DNA of 15,248 nucleotides from Synura sp. LO234KE (Eukaryota > Sar > Synurophyceae > Synurales > Mallomonadaceae), in NCBI GenBank assembly GCA_015143735.1, contig VKHC01000219.1, positions 1 to 15,248 of the forward strand, written 5' to 3'. The notes beneath the pieces are model-generated. The model worked only from the letters and a program-made list of their open reading frames with translations. It did no database searches and was not told the origin of the DNA. The stretch's first letter is position 1; each line of letters starts with the position of its first letter. Both the position numbers and the translations under genes were made by a program. Below are positions 1 through 9,440 of this stretch, one piece after another.

Positions 1-22
1 ATAGAAGCATATACAACTGTAC
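1..22 (-). other. Putative start of intron 3, inside the receiver-domain coding region
   Basis: After the receiver strand VLVVD the minus strand reads GATG^GTACAGTTGT. The first eight intron bases, GTACAGTT, equal those of intron 1. Receiver domains normally have two acidic residues here (VLVVDD), and the split codon G|.. would allow Asp. The frame stays open to the window edge, so read-through cannot be excluded from this window alone. Confidence 0.55.
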
Positions 23-2017
23 CATCCACCACGAGCACATTGCCGATTCCGAAGTATTCTTGTGGGACGTTTATAGCTATGTCTGCCTTCTTTTCTTCAG
101 ATACAGGAGCGGCCCCTGAGATCGAGTCGGCCCCACCCTCGCTTTCCGTGTCCATTTCCTTCATGTCAGTGTATCTCATGGACCCTGCTTCCTCGCCTTG
201 AGAGGCCACAGCTAAAGGGATTGTGTAACTAAATACGCTGCCCACACCTAATTGAGATTGGCATTGTACCTCTCCGCCGTGCAACTTCACAATCTGATGG
301 CATATGCTCAGACCAATACCCGTCCCCCGCCCTTGCTGCAGTTCCCCTGCTCGTATTTGAGTGAATGGTGTGAATAGTTTGTTAATGTCTTCTTGGGCTA
401 TGCCCGGACCTTCATCCTTGACACTGACACGGATCAACTTCCAGCCCTCTCTAACTTCGGTCATTTCTCTTTCCTCGATTATTACAGTTACCGTTGAGTG
501 CGGTTTACAGAACTTGATGGCATTGCTCATGAAGTTGGCGGTGACATGGTCAAGCTGAAAATAGTCGCCAATCAGTACTAGAGCTGGATTAATTCGAATT
601 TCTTTGTTAATGGTGACGTGTTTGGCTTTGGCGGTACCATAGAAAGTTCGAGTCATTGCAATCAATCGCTCGACGATCAGGAAAGGTTCCATATTTAGCT
701 GCAATTTACCTTCCTCTATCTTTTCCATGGTAAGCACGGAGTTTAAAGTATCACCCATAAAATGAGAGGCCTCTCTCATCATGTGCACCGTATCTATTTC
801 ATTGTTCATGTCCTCGGAGTTTGATAAGATGTCGATGCCCATTGTCATGGTGTTCAACGGTACCCGCACTTCATGAAATATATATCGAAGAAATTCCCTC
901 CGCCCTTCATTTGCACTCCTTTCTCTGATTAAATCTAAAGCCCAGGGATTCATCACTTCGGCGTGTTCCTCAGTTGCAGCAAGGGTTACGACAAATTTAG
1001 TTAATACGTCACTAATCAAGATGCACACATATGCTTGGTTATTATCGATGATCTTGAAAATCGCGAGCAGGTAGAAGAGAACGTGCAGAGAGACGACGTA
1101 GAGAAATGCGAGGCAAATATTCGACTTCCGACGGTTGTGTCCTAACCCCGTCTGAAATATGTCATTTCTGCTCTCGGCATCGCGTATTGAGTTCGCTAAC
1201 TTTATTTGCGTTCGATAAATGAGATAGCATATCCACAAGTAAATAGAGGCCGACAAAATTAGCCATGTACAACACAGCCAATATGGTTGAACGAGAATCA
1301 TCAAAAAGCCAAAAAACACAGACAGAAATACCCCTGCAACTAAGCAAATATCTTCTGTTGTAAAAGATTCACGGTCCGTAATGGAGACACACAGAAACAT
1401 AATGGCTGGAGCGCATGCCAGCCACTCCCCCCATATCGCAGCGGGGGTATATACTCTAATAAATTATCACCAAAGCAGTCAGAGATTAATGAGATGGTGT
1501 AAATTTATTCTTACCCAAATGAGTCTACACATATTCCGCCGAACTCGGAGCTTAGTGAAAGCGTGGTTGATACGAATCCAACACTGACTATCGATAGAGC
1601 AACCATATAAGCACTGATATTGGCTCGCTTTGGTCTAAGCAAAGTTAATTTCAATATCACGAAGAGAATAAGCGAAGAAAAGCATCCAAGATGAGCAACT
1701 TGCACATAAATGATCCAGTGAGCATAAGCACTTGTCAGCTGCCGTGGACAAAGTGCGATATGAGAGTGGTGCAGATCCACGTACATAAAAATTTCGTACG
1801 TGAGGAAAATCAATACAGACGCTGTCGATGCAATCTTCCAGCACCTGGGTGATTGTATGACTATCCAATTAATTTAAGAAATGAAATTTATCTGGAGTTA
1901 ACTGTACCTTTGGAGCAAATTATCGTCACTCATTGGCTCGTTAACGGCGACTGCGACAAAAAAAATTATTGTCGATGTCACAAGCTGACAGCGTATCTTG
2001 CTGTTAGCTGGAGGCAT
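1..2017 (-). CDS. Histidine-kinase rhodopsin (rhodopsin, histidine kinase and start of receiver); 3' part off the left edge
   Basis: Exons 2017-1908, 1844-1515 and 1455-23 join in phase into about 624 residues. Order of domains: hydrophobic N terminus (about 11-25, signal-like), extra helix (about 41-59), then seven helices (about 78-106, 113-135, 150-172, 182-202, 204-227, 258-283, 288-308). The third of the seven carries WGEWLACAP, matching bacteriorhodopsin A84-D85-W86...P91 with Glu157 as counterion. The seventh carries SDVLTKF, matching D212 and the retinal Schiff-base lysine (D296, K300). A 33-residue linker leads to the kinase: H box FHEVRVPLN (H341), N box NFMSNAIKF (454-462), DEGPGI (494-499), LFTPF (507-511), GRGTGIGLS (522-530). 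The last residues read NVLVVD, the first strand of a receiver domain. Known family role: light absorption by retinal modulates autophosphorylation and transfer to the receiver, at a membrane. The ATG has A at -3 and an in-frame stop 5' of it. The family call is firm; light sensing and output are inferred. Confidence 0.88.
1456..1514 (-). other. Intron 2 of the rhodopsin-kinase gene (59 bp)
   Basis: The donor is TTTGG^GTAAGAAT, close to the eukaryotic consensus. The acceptor is TTTATTAG^AGTATATAC. Two bases (GG) plus one (A) rebuild Gly147. The reading frame changes between the flanking exons, so an intron (or a frameshift) is required here. It lies in the loop between helices B and C, just before the counterion helix. 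CTCATTAAT or TCTGACT could hold the branch point. Confidence 0.8.
1845..1907 (-). other. Intron 1 of the rhodopsin-kinase gene (63 bp)
   Basis: On the minus strand the donor reads AAAG^GTACAGTTAA and the acceptor CACCCAG^GTGCTGG. The upstream exon ends two bases into a codon and the downstream exon supplies the third base, giving Arg37 followed by Cys-Trp. The frame inside the intron contains a TAA (1874-1876), so splicing is needed to link the ATG exon to the helices. This is inferred from consensus and phase, not from transcripts. Confidence 0.75.
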
Positions 2018-2036
2018 TGTTCTGTTTTGCGTTCAT
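2004..2036 (-). promoter_or_regulatory. Short upstream ORF overlapping the rhodopsin-kinase start
   Basis: On the minus strand an ATG at 2036 opens a 10-codon ORF ending in TAA at 2004. It is in another frame and overlaps the main ATG at 2017. Its start context is poor (T at -3), while the main ATG has A at -3. It matters only if the transcript begins upstream of 2036, which is unknown. Confidence 0.25.
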
Positions 2037-2640
2037 AAATAAATTACAAAAATTGCAATATTCCAGCCCGACCTAAGATAATTTATGTTTACTTAACTTG
2101 TTCGATGAAAAAATATAGTATTATTAAATGTATCATCATGATTCGAACAAAATTTAATATTGCTCTAAGTTTAATTGGATGCGAGCGAAACATTCCTAGA
2201 GATGTCCGATATTAAACAGAAAGTCAAAGAAACACAAAAATATTTTAAGTGTGGGTTCTGTCTATTACGTAGATGCTTCATGGAAATAACAACGACACGA
2301 GATATTATTTCTAAATTAATCTGAATTCATAAAAAATATGCATGCGAAAAATTTGGCACATTATTTGTCAACGAATATAAAGAACGTCTTGCTACTTTGC
2401 GTGAAATGTATTCGTTTTATGGATTCTCCTACGTATCTCTTATAAAACGACTCATAGTCGGCAACATTGCAGTTTATTACTTTTCGTATTCTTATTCATC
2501 ACGTTTATTTCATTGCTTAGTTATGCTGTCTTAACTCTAAATCTATGCCTTAGAACTATACTCCTGTAATTCTATTTCACTAAATCTTGGCAGAAGATAC
2601 CGTGGTCTCCACGAATAATTGAAAATTCTCGTTCTTGCAA
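2037..2640. other. AT-rich intergenic region, presumed 5' flank of the rhodopsin-kinase gene
   Basis: No coding frame of note lies on either strand. Because the gene reads leftward, this stretch should hold its promoter and 5' UTR. It is rich in A/T runs, so TATA-like strings are not informative. I see no convincing specific regulatory motif. Confidence 0.4.
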
Positions 2641-3010
2641 AACGCAACAACTGTTCATTCCCACTACCTCCTTATAGTAGGATTCCCGCGACGGCGCCTA
2701 CAAATCTTTTTCGTTAGAATATAGCTACTACGTTCTTAATCACGAAGAGAGACTACTGACTTTTTCCTTCGGGGCCACCCCCGCACCAAGAGCGAACAAC
2801 ACTACAGGGTGGGGCGGCGGACGCCCGTAACAAGAAGTTCCACCGATGAATCCGCAACCACAGTGCCTCCACACAAGAAACTGTTGTTGCCTTAGTCCGC
2901 AGCATCGGCACTTTCTGTTGCGTATGTTTCTTGAATTAGATATGGCGACTCTATAGGAAGTGGACGAGGTGCAACGAGGGGATGCAGGAGAACAAACCGC
3001 ATCCCGAAGA
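2640..3010. repeat. GC-rich block, possible LTR-retroelement remnant
   Basis: This block is clearly richer in G+C than its flanks and has no long ORF. It contains a ccTTCGgg turn at about 2766 and a complementary pair ccaccc / gggtgg around 2776-2815. Near 2942 it reads tggcgactctataggaag, which resembles primer-binding sites that follow the 5' LTR in some gypsy-type elements, and a purine-rich stretch follows. No second LTR copy is seen, so a solo or truncated LTR is only one possibility. The composition change is seen; the LTR call is inference. Confidence 0.2.
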
Positions 3011-4729
3011 AAGAACCGATCCCGACAATCATTTTTCTATTATATATTAATATTGATAAATAACTGTAAGAAGAAGGTTACAATTTTTAAATGTGCTATT
3101 ATTGGTAAATGCTGTAAATTTTCAAGCATCACTTGCACTATCCTTCATCGCTGTCTGCACCAAAATCGTCCATCATAATCTAAAATAATATTCCATTTGT
3201 TGTGTGGTTAAAAACCACAAAAATCCATGGAAGGAACCCAGATTAGAACAAATCTGGACCACCGCTTTAATCTGGCACTATGGTGTTTGTGGATCACCAC
3301 CTTAATACAACCATATATGCATGCAAAAGCTTTATATATAAAATATACATGGAAACTAAAATTAGTTGTATGCACGAGGTATCTTTTTGAGCTATATGTG
3401 CTTGGTGTGTGTACGAGGTTTAGATTTTAGAAATTACTTAAAATTGCTTCTGGAGCGTATGGAAGATACATTACGTAGGCGGATGACAGGATGATTTAAC
3501 AACATAATAGCAACTTATTGGGAAATAATTTCGATACTGGAAGTAGGCTGATGGACTGCTGAATAGAATACTAAGCTGAACAAAGCAAACGCTATTTTAT
3601 CTTGAAGACTACCAAATTATCTTGCTAGTCTATAAGAGAAGCTATTGTTTGCAGATGTCCACGAGATTTCTCTGCGAAGCTATGCTTTATTTCGATAGTA
3701 AAAGGATGTGGTTGAACGATAACAAAATTTATTTACTTCTCAGGTAAAAGCAAGTTTGCGCATAACGTCGCTTAGGTTACATAAGTTTTCTATCCACTAA
3801 ATTCGTCAGGATATTCCTCCATAGTTATGGTTTCATCCAGCTCATATTTCTCCAGGATATATTTTATTAGAGGTTTCTATCCGTTTTCACTCGCACATGC
3901 TTCTTCACATTGTGACATCATTTAGTTGCTTTCCCAAGCCTGGCGATGTGCGTCATCAAAATTTCCCTCTCCGCGTGTCTGAACAATCATATGGAAATGG
4001 CGTAAAAGGCAATCCAATATATGTCGTAACTCTGGTAAAATTCACATTTGACGCCATGAAGTCTTGATTCTGCGTCACTGCTAGAAATCGATTGCAAGCG
4101 CATATAACATAAAATATCTTATGGGTTAAATTATTAATGCCGCAAAAAATATAATTATTAAGTTGCTTACGAGGTAGTTGGCCGAAAATCAATTTGCCAG
4201 AAAAATATGATACTCCGATTCACAAATACAAAACACATAATGGGCGGAAATCTTTTATACCATTATTCAGCCTTGTATATATCGGACACGCATAGTATAT
4301 CAAAAATCGTTGAATAGCGATAAATCTAAGTATAAAAATGCGAGAGGTTAAAACAGGTTGTCAGCCACTCTTGAATGATTTACCATTAAATTTTCGTCAC
4401 GAAATAACACCTAAATAGAAGTATTAAGGCCGCTTAAAACAAGAGCGGGCCTAAGAGAAAAATTGTTACCGACCTAATTGCAATTCAGGGAGCCTACGAA
4501 ACAACATTTGCTTGAAAATCTTAGGTTCCCATATGAGCGGCGGTAAATCAATAGCCATTTCGGTAATAAAATTCTCACAGTTATTATATGGCTGACTGGT
4601 AATATGGACGCGTCTAGAAGTGATTTTTCTTCATATTCAGAGTGACCAGAACGGGATTCTGGCGGCGGCTTGCAAACAATAAATTGCTGCATGTAAGAGG
4701 TTACAGTGGTATTTTACATAATATAAGCG
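3011..4729. other. AT-rich intergenic region with no supported gene
   Basis: Open frames here are short (under 80 codons) and resemble chance frames in AT-rich DNA. Two small perfect hairpins sit near 3203-3219 (tgtggtt/aaccaca) and 3239-3258 (ccagatt/aatctgg). A minus-strand frame from 3954 to 3592 reads acid-rich peptide such as LEKYELDETITMEEYPDEF but holds six internal TAA/TAG codons. I do not call it a gene. Confidence 0.35.
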
Positions 4730-5239
4730 TTATAAATAACCTCCTTGATATGAAGGCACTGTATATCCTGGAGCAAGGCGGTCTACCCCTCGCTTGATTC
4801 GGCCATGTTTAAAGGTGGCGGCTATTGAAGCAGTGAGGTTAAGAAGTGCCTTTACTCCCGGGATTCGATTGGTCAAGGAGATCTGGGTAAAAGAATTAGG
4901 TTCACGCAAAAAATCTTATCTACGGCACTGAAAGTGCCCGGATCCGTCAGGTATTCAATGCTCACAGCCTGTTGGATTTAACGGATCAATCGCCCTCTGG
5001 CGCAAACGTTCATATTGAGACATCCAGGCAGCTAACATTGATAATGACAGAAGATTTGACCATTCTACACCTTGCAGGAATAAGTTTACTAGAGTTGGTT
5101 CTGTTTTCGTTGAGATATAATGATTTTCCTCCTCCGTCTTCTTCAAACCGAGATTTTCCGCTGTAAATCTTAAGAGAGCATAGCTATTAGAATGGAATTG
5201 AGGAATTATCATGTTATCTTTTGCTTTATTACATTTAAA
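4730..5239 (-). pseudogene. Relic of a coding frame, product unknown
   Basis: On the minus strand one frame runs about 169 codons, from just after a TAA at 5240 to a TAA at 4730. It has only two internal stops, TGA at 4955 and TAA at 4916. That is fewer than the roughly ten expected by chance at this composition. The first part is an open ATG frame of 85 codons (5212-4955). The second part includes LTNRIPGVKALLNLTASIAA and GRIKRGVDRLAPGYTVP. I do not recognise a family, catalytic motif or membrane segment. It could be a decayed gene, a transposon fragment, or chance. Confidence 0.3.
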
Positions 5240-5815
5240 TTATTCTACCTGCTGCGCTTGATTTCATCGAATGTAAAACAAATGCGGTCAAAACATGAAA
5301 AACCCTATTGAGGCGAAAATAAAAACATTGAGTTCAACGAGAAACTATAAGATTACATCTACGGAAATCGCTGCATAGCCGCTTGCACGCGTAACCAATT
5401 TCGCGCAAAAGGTTAAAATCATGCGTAGTTACCACTGGGACAAAATATGATTCAAAACTAATGAAGAAAACAAATTTTTGTGGTCATTAGAATGTTGTTT
5501 TTTGCTCAGTGAGACAACAGGAGGCTCAACTTGCGTTGCGCAAAAAAATTAAAAGAATTCTAGCGCATCCTTTCCAGAAGTTTAGTTTGTGCGAAGAATA
5601 AAATCGAATCGTTCTTACTGGTTCTTACTGGTTTATAATTTCGATGCGAGTCATAATGAATGTAAAAAAGCTTGGCAGATGCATATGATTAATGACATCT
5701 GACCCAGCGATTTTATGTACTCCATTAGTAGGTTCTTGATTATAAATCCTGACATTATGTACATATATAGTGATCAAGTACGTTTTTAATGTTATGAATG
5801 TGTTGGTGAAGATCG
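5240..5815. other. AT-rich intergenic region
   Basis: No supported gene. A ten-base direct duplication gttcttactg gttcttactg lies near 5611-5630. The stretch ends where composition shifts sharply toward higher GC at about 5815-5825, taken as the left edge of the retrotransposon. Confidence 0.4.
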
Positions 5816-6312
5816 TAATTCGTCGGGCCGTCTCAGGTTACCGAGACATGGATGCGAATATCTATGTGCCTTACAAATCCATCCTTCAACGGCACTGCGG
5901 GACCGCCAAGACGCCCCTCAAACTTCTTACTGCGCCGCACCCACGATCTCGGGGGAATAAACATCATCTTTAAGACCTACTGCCCACTTCCTCGGAATGC
6001 CAACTTTCAGTCCTCATGGAAATTTCCTAATGCAGGGAGCTTCTGGGTCAGTCTCTGGCGTCCGGAGTTAGCTACCCTCTCCCACCCCCGCACGACACGA
6101 CGAGCGCAGCCTATCCCTCCTGCTCGCCACGAAACTCCGACTAGGTGAATGGCTGCCGTATAATGGTCTCTCTGAAGCGTTGCTTCTTGCCCCATCGACA
6201 CGGTAACCGATGAATCCCAACGAAAGAATGCACTTGCGGATCGAGCCCTCAGTCCTCAGCCCAGGGGCGCACTGTCTTACTAGCATGACAACACACGCTC
6301 GTGCTTGGTGCA

Positions 6313-6870
6313 CGATTTTAGTGCATCCCTGAGGTGACGATTCAGCAACGCGGTAAGCAGATACGAGATCTGGACCGTCGACACTAGAGTGTGGAGAGTA
6401 AGCGCATCAAACACTTGGATGTGGACTCTGAGACGTGGCGGCTGGAGGGGCATTGCAAACTACTATGTCGTGTTTTCATGGACTCCTACGACCACATATA
6501 TCGAGAATGCTCACATCTCGCCATATCTGACACCCGTGCACGGCTTCTGGAGGCGATCATCACAAAGAACTCTACCCTCTCTGCGAATGAAGCTCGAAAT
6601 TTCCAACACTTTCCCCCATAGCTGTATCACAAAGAAGGTGGATACAGAATTGCACTAGGCGACCTGACTCTCCACCATCGACGATATATATATCAAAATC
6701 AGCTCCTACGGTTAGTGTGCCAACTCAATCAACTTCGTGCTGGAATCTGGGCGAAGCGCGCGCACGTGTTTGACCCCTCGGTCCGACCCTGGGCAGATGA
6801 CATTCCAAAAGGCTCCAAGTAGTACATCGTCTATCGAGGTCACTTTCCGGGTAATCTACACAGTGTATGA
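6313..6870 (+). pseudogene. LINE ORF2 remnant between reverse transcriptase and RNase H
   Basis: One plus-strand frame (same phase as the RNase H frame) stays coding-like through several stops: TAG at 6385, TAG at 6622, TAG at 6820, TGA at 6868. It includes CKLLC and DHIYRECSH, resembling the zinc-binding segment found after the reverse transcriptase in many LINEs. A basic region LHHRRYIYQNQLLRLVCQL follows. The frame agreement with the downstream RNase H supports a single ancestral ORF. Three of the four stops are TAG. Confidence 0.5.
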
Positions 6871-6969
6871 CCTGGCCAACTCCCAACTGCATCACTTCCC
6901 CAACGGGCGTCTTCAAGGATAAGTCAACGAAGCTCACGTCGTCCAAGCGCAAGCACAACGAGTCTCTAA

Positions 6970-7568
6970 ATGTGCCCGACACACCCAGGACCTAATTCTC
7001 GCCACCGACACCAGAGTGTCATCAGCCTCTACGCTGATGGGTCCCACAGCAAACCTAACGGCCAATGCCCTGCCCTGGCTGGATTGGAGTTCCTCGCCCT
7101 AGAACGGCCCACCGCTATCACCCATTTTGAGCAGTATGACCCGGCGCACTACGATATCGTTGTTCCTGCGTACCACGGAGCAGCCAAGAGCAGTCACAAT
7201 ACGTGGGAACTTGCCGCTATAGGCGAAGCCATCTGGATCAGTTCACAACCACCATTAACCACAACCAGCTACAAAATCAGCTCTGACAGCACCTATTGTG
7301 CCCTTGATACCATTGATCTCAAGGACCCGCCCATCCCGTCGTTCTCAAACCACGACCTCATCCACTGGTGTCTCCAAGGACTTCGAGCCGTTGGTCGCCA
7401 GGGGCACCTCCTCCTCTTCCGGAAGGTAAAGGCACACACTGCACCGACAAATCTATCGACACCCGAGGGAATAACCGCACCAACACGCTTACTGAGCTCG
7501 GCAGGAGAGCAGATCACGTCCATCACCTCCCTGCTGACACCTACCACTCGCCTCTCATAGCCCTGTAA
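6970..7568 (+). pseudogene. RNase H domain of the LINE, frameshifted
   Basis: From the ATG at 6970 the protein shows the type I RNase H pattern: SLYADGS (Asp23), WELAAIGEA (Glu80), ISSDSTYC (Asp106) and KVKAHT (about 152-157). In retroelements this domain removes the RNA strand of the RNA-DNA hybrid. After KVKAHT (about 7440) the family-like continuation is in another frame, reading RGNNRTNTLTELGRRAD to a stop at 7568, so a frameshift has occurred. The usual fourth catalytic Asp (the E-R-A-D-type site) reads Asn (RTNTL) here. A TAA lies directly before the ATG and the upstream frame is also broken, so this is a dead copy, not a host RNase H gene. Confidence 0.72.
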
Positions 7569-8142
7569 CACCACTGTGCGCCTGAACTCGTTGGTGTGTT
7601 CCTACCATACTCTGGCAACACCATCGCCGTGCCATCCAAACCTCCCCCAACCAGGACATGACTATCTGGGTGGGGCATTTATGGAATCGACCGTTTCCAT
7701 TCCCGTACAATCTCGACAATGACTTCCTTTCAGGGCACATGGTGCTCTCCTCACCTATCTCCCTGCTCAGTTGCCCTCCCTACACACGTCTTGACGACAC
7801 GCCTTCGACGATGCTGACACGACGGACAATGCACCCAGACGCTCTCGGAGCCGACCAGAATGCGGTATTGCACCACGGACCTACGTGCGCGTAAGGAGAG
7901 GAGGCAGATCGCAAGATGCCCGGAAGCAACTGGCTTGCCGGACCCCCGCAGTGGAAACGACTGAGAAGCCAATCACTGTAGTTAATAGTGTAGCAAGTGA
8001 ACCTATCATTGACTGTCACCAGGCGCAGGAGTTTGTTTCCCAGGATGTGGTGGGTAGTGGAATTCGGTTAGGTAAGTATGTCTGTCACATGTCCGCCTTG
8101 CCCTTACACCCAGTGTGGTCTGCTGAGTAGCTCATAGGGGTG
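7569..8142 (+). other. 3' portion of the LINE: degraded C-terminal frame and 3' UTR
   Basis: A frame of 78 codons from 7658 (MTIWVGHLWNRPFPFP...) reads to a TAA at about 7892 and keeps the high-GC composition of the element. No domain is recognised in it. The remainder to 8142 holds no convincing ORF and is taken as 3' UTR. Confidence 0.4.
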
Positions 8143-8216
8143 CTTAGTTTGCGTGGTCTGCTATGTCTGTGCAAGCTACACTAAGTTTCTGTAAAAAGAA
8201 AGAAAGATGAAGATGG
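8143..8216 (+). repeat. LINE 3' hairpin and A-rich tail
   Basis: The arms cttagt (8143-8148) and actaag (8180-8185) pair perfectly. Next to them ttgc (8149-8152) pairs with gcaa (8171-8174), leaving a five-base bulge. The tail gtaaaaagaaagaaagatgaag follows at once, after which the sequence becomes AT-rich. A 3' stem-loop plus simple tail is the usual end of many LINEs, where the reverse transcriptase recognises its template RNA. Confidence 0.45.
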
Positions 8217-9440
8217 TTATTGAAGTACACAGATCTTAAATGGTCCAAAAGAGACTGAAATAATGGTTTAAAGCATTATCAAGGAAGGTATACCTCATCC
8301 AAATATTTTTTATTCTTATGGTGTTTAACTTAATAATAATAGTGGTAATGATGTTAAGCCAGTAGTGTATGCGATAGCGAAGTTTACTGATAAATTGAGC
8401 AAACAATATGTTAGTGAATTAATAATTGGTTATTTATCACTCGTAAGTAGAGCAATCGTTGACTTTTCGAAGGTCATCTTAGAAAAATATACCTGAACCT
8501 TCAAACCATTTCTATTTTAAACCAAATACATATTTTGATCTATTGGTGGAACGAGAAATTTTAGAGAAAATAATGGAAGGTATAGAGAGACACTAGGAAT
8601 ATTGAGGTACTCGAGTACAGCCATGTACTAAGTCAAGGTATGGCGTTGTTCACTTTTTCATGCGTAGGGGCATCCTTAGCAACACAGACAAGCCGGGCGT
8701 CAGGAAGGATCCCGCTTACAAGGTTGCACATATTGTACTTACTCGGACAAAGGCAGGTTATACGATTATGTAGTTCATTTACCTTGAAACTATGCTAATA
8801 TTGTTGTCAAGTGCTCGTTAGCGGAGGGTATATCAGAGAGAAGCAGTGCAAAGGCGAGCAAATATCGAAGATAGAAGAAAAAAACTTAATCCATAATTTT
8901 AGGCACCAACGGGTCATGATAATAATATCTTTCTAGGTATTCCGCCGGATACCTTGCGTAACTTTTGCGCAGAATTAATGGAATCATAAGTGAGATTTGT
9001 TCGAACTATAGTGAACAATCTCGAAAAAAATCCGGAATTTTCACCAATAGCCAGTATATTAGAAGAAATAGAGTATAATATTACCAATCAACACGATATG
9101 CCTGATGCCAATTACTGGCCAGATTCAAGAATGGTATGATGCATAACGAAGAGCAACCTGTAGTTTTGGTGTATTTAGAGCAAATGCTTTCATATCACTT
9201 CTTATTCAAATTTACTATTCAATCGGTCACGACGAATACATGTTCCCGGGACCAAGAAAGGAAGAAGTTTTGAAAACGTATGGTGGCTTGTGTCCCGATC
9301 TTTGTTGTCCCGATCATATTCAATCGTTTTTCTCCTCCAGTTCTGGAAGGTTTCGACTCATAACTGATTAGATATATTCTACTTAAGTCCGCAAAATTCC
9401 GTCGCCAAAGTTGCGGAAATCGACACATCCAAAAGTTTTA
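8217..9440 (+). other. AT-rich region with short coding-like plus-strand segments
   Basis: No intact gene. Several short plus-strand segments read like protein: 8329-8496, 8486-8596, 8725-8787 (with CTYC) and 8903-9139. The last has a single TAA at 8987 in 79 codons and contains IPPDTLRNFCAELMES and PDANYWPDSRMV. The segments lie in different frames and none has a recognised family motif. They could be decay products of one or more genes, but chance open frames in AT-rich DNA are a serious alternative. Confidence 0.2.

Larger units (their letters stand above)
5816..8220 (+). mobile_element. Decayed, 5'-truncated LINE-type (non-LTR) retrotransposon
   Basis: GC content jumps at about 5820 and falls again after about 8200, unlike the AT-rich flanks. 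Reading along the plus strand there is a frame with a thumb-like DLGGINII segment (about 5950), a Cys/His segment (about 6440-6530), an RNase H domain (6970-7560), then a 3' region ending in a hairpin and an A/G-rich tail. A region after the reverse transcriptase, with a zinc-binding segment then RNase H, is the arrangement known from RNase-H-bearing LINE clades. No reverse transcriptase catalytic core is visible, which fits 5' truncation. Target-site duplications were not identified. Confidence 0.6.

Noticed and set aside
361-558. Plus-strand frames at 361-558, 1381-1587 and 1853-2038
   Set aside because: They lie antisense to the rhodopsin-kinase gene and show no motif.
1162-1868. Minus-strand open frames at 1162-1347 and 1635-1868
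   Set aside because: They are out-of-frame shadows of the rhodopsin-kinase exons.
3203-3258. Two seven-base-pair hairpins close together
   Set aside because: They are short perfect inverted repeats of a kind expected often in AT-rich DNA, with no conserved context.
6007-7972. Minus-strand frames of 60-93 codons across the LINE
   Set aside because: They are antisense to the LINE coding frame and arise from its higher GC content.
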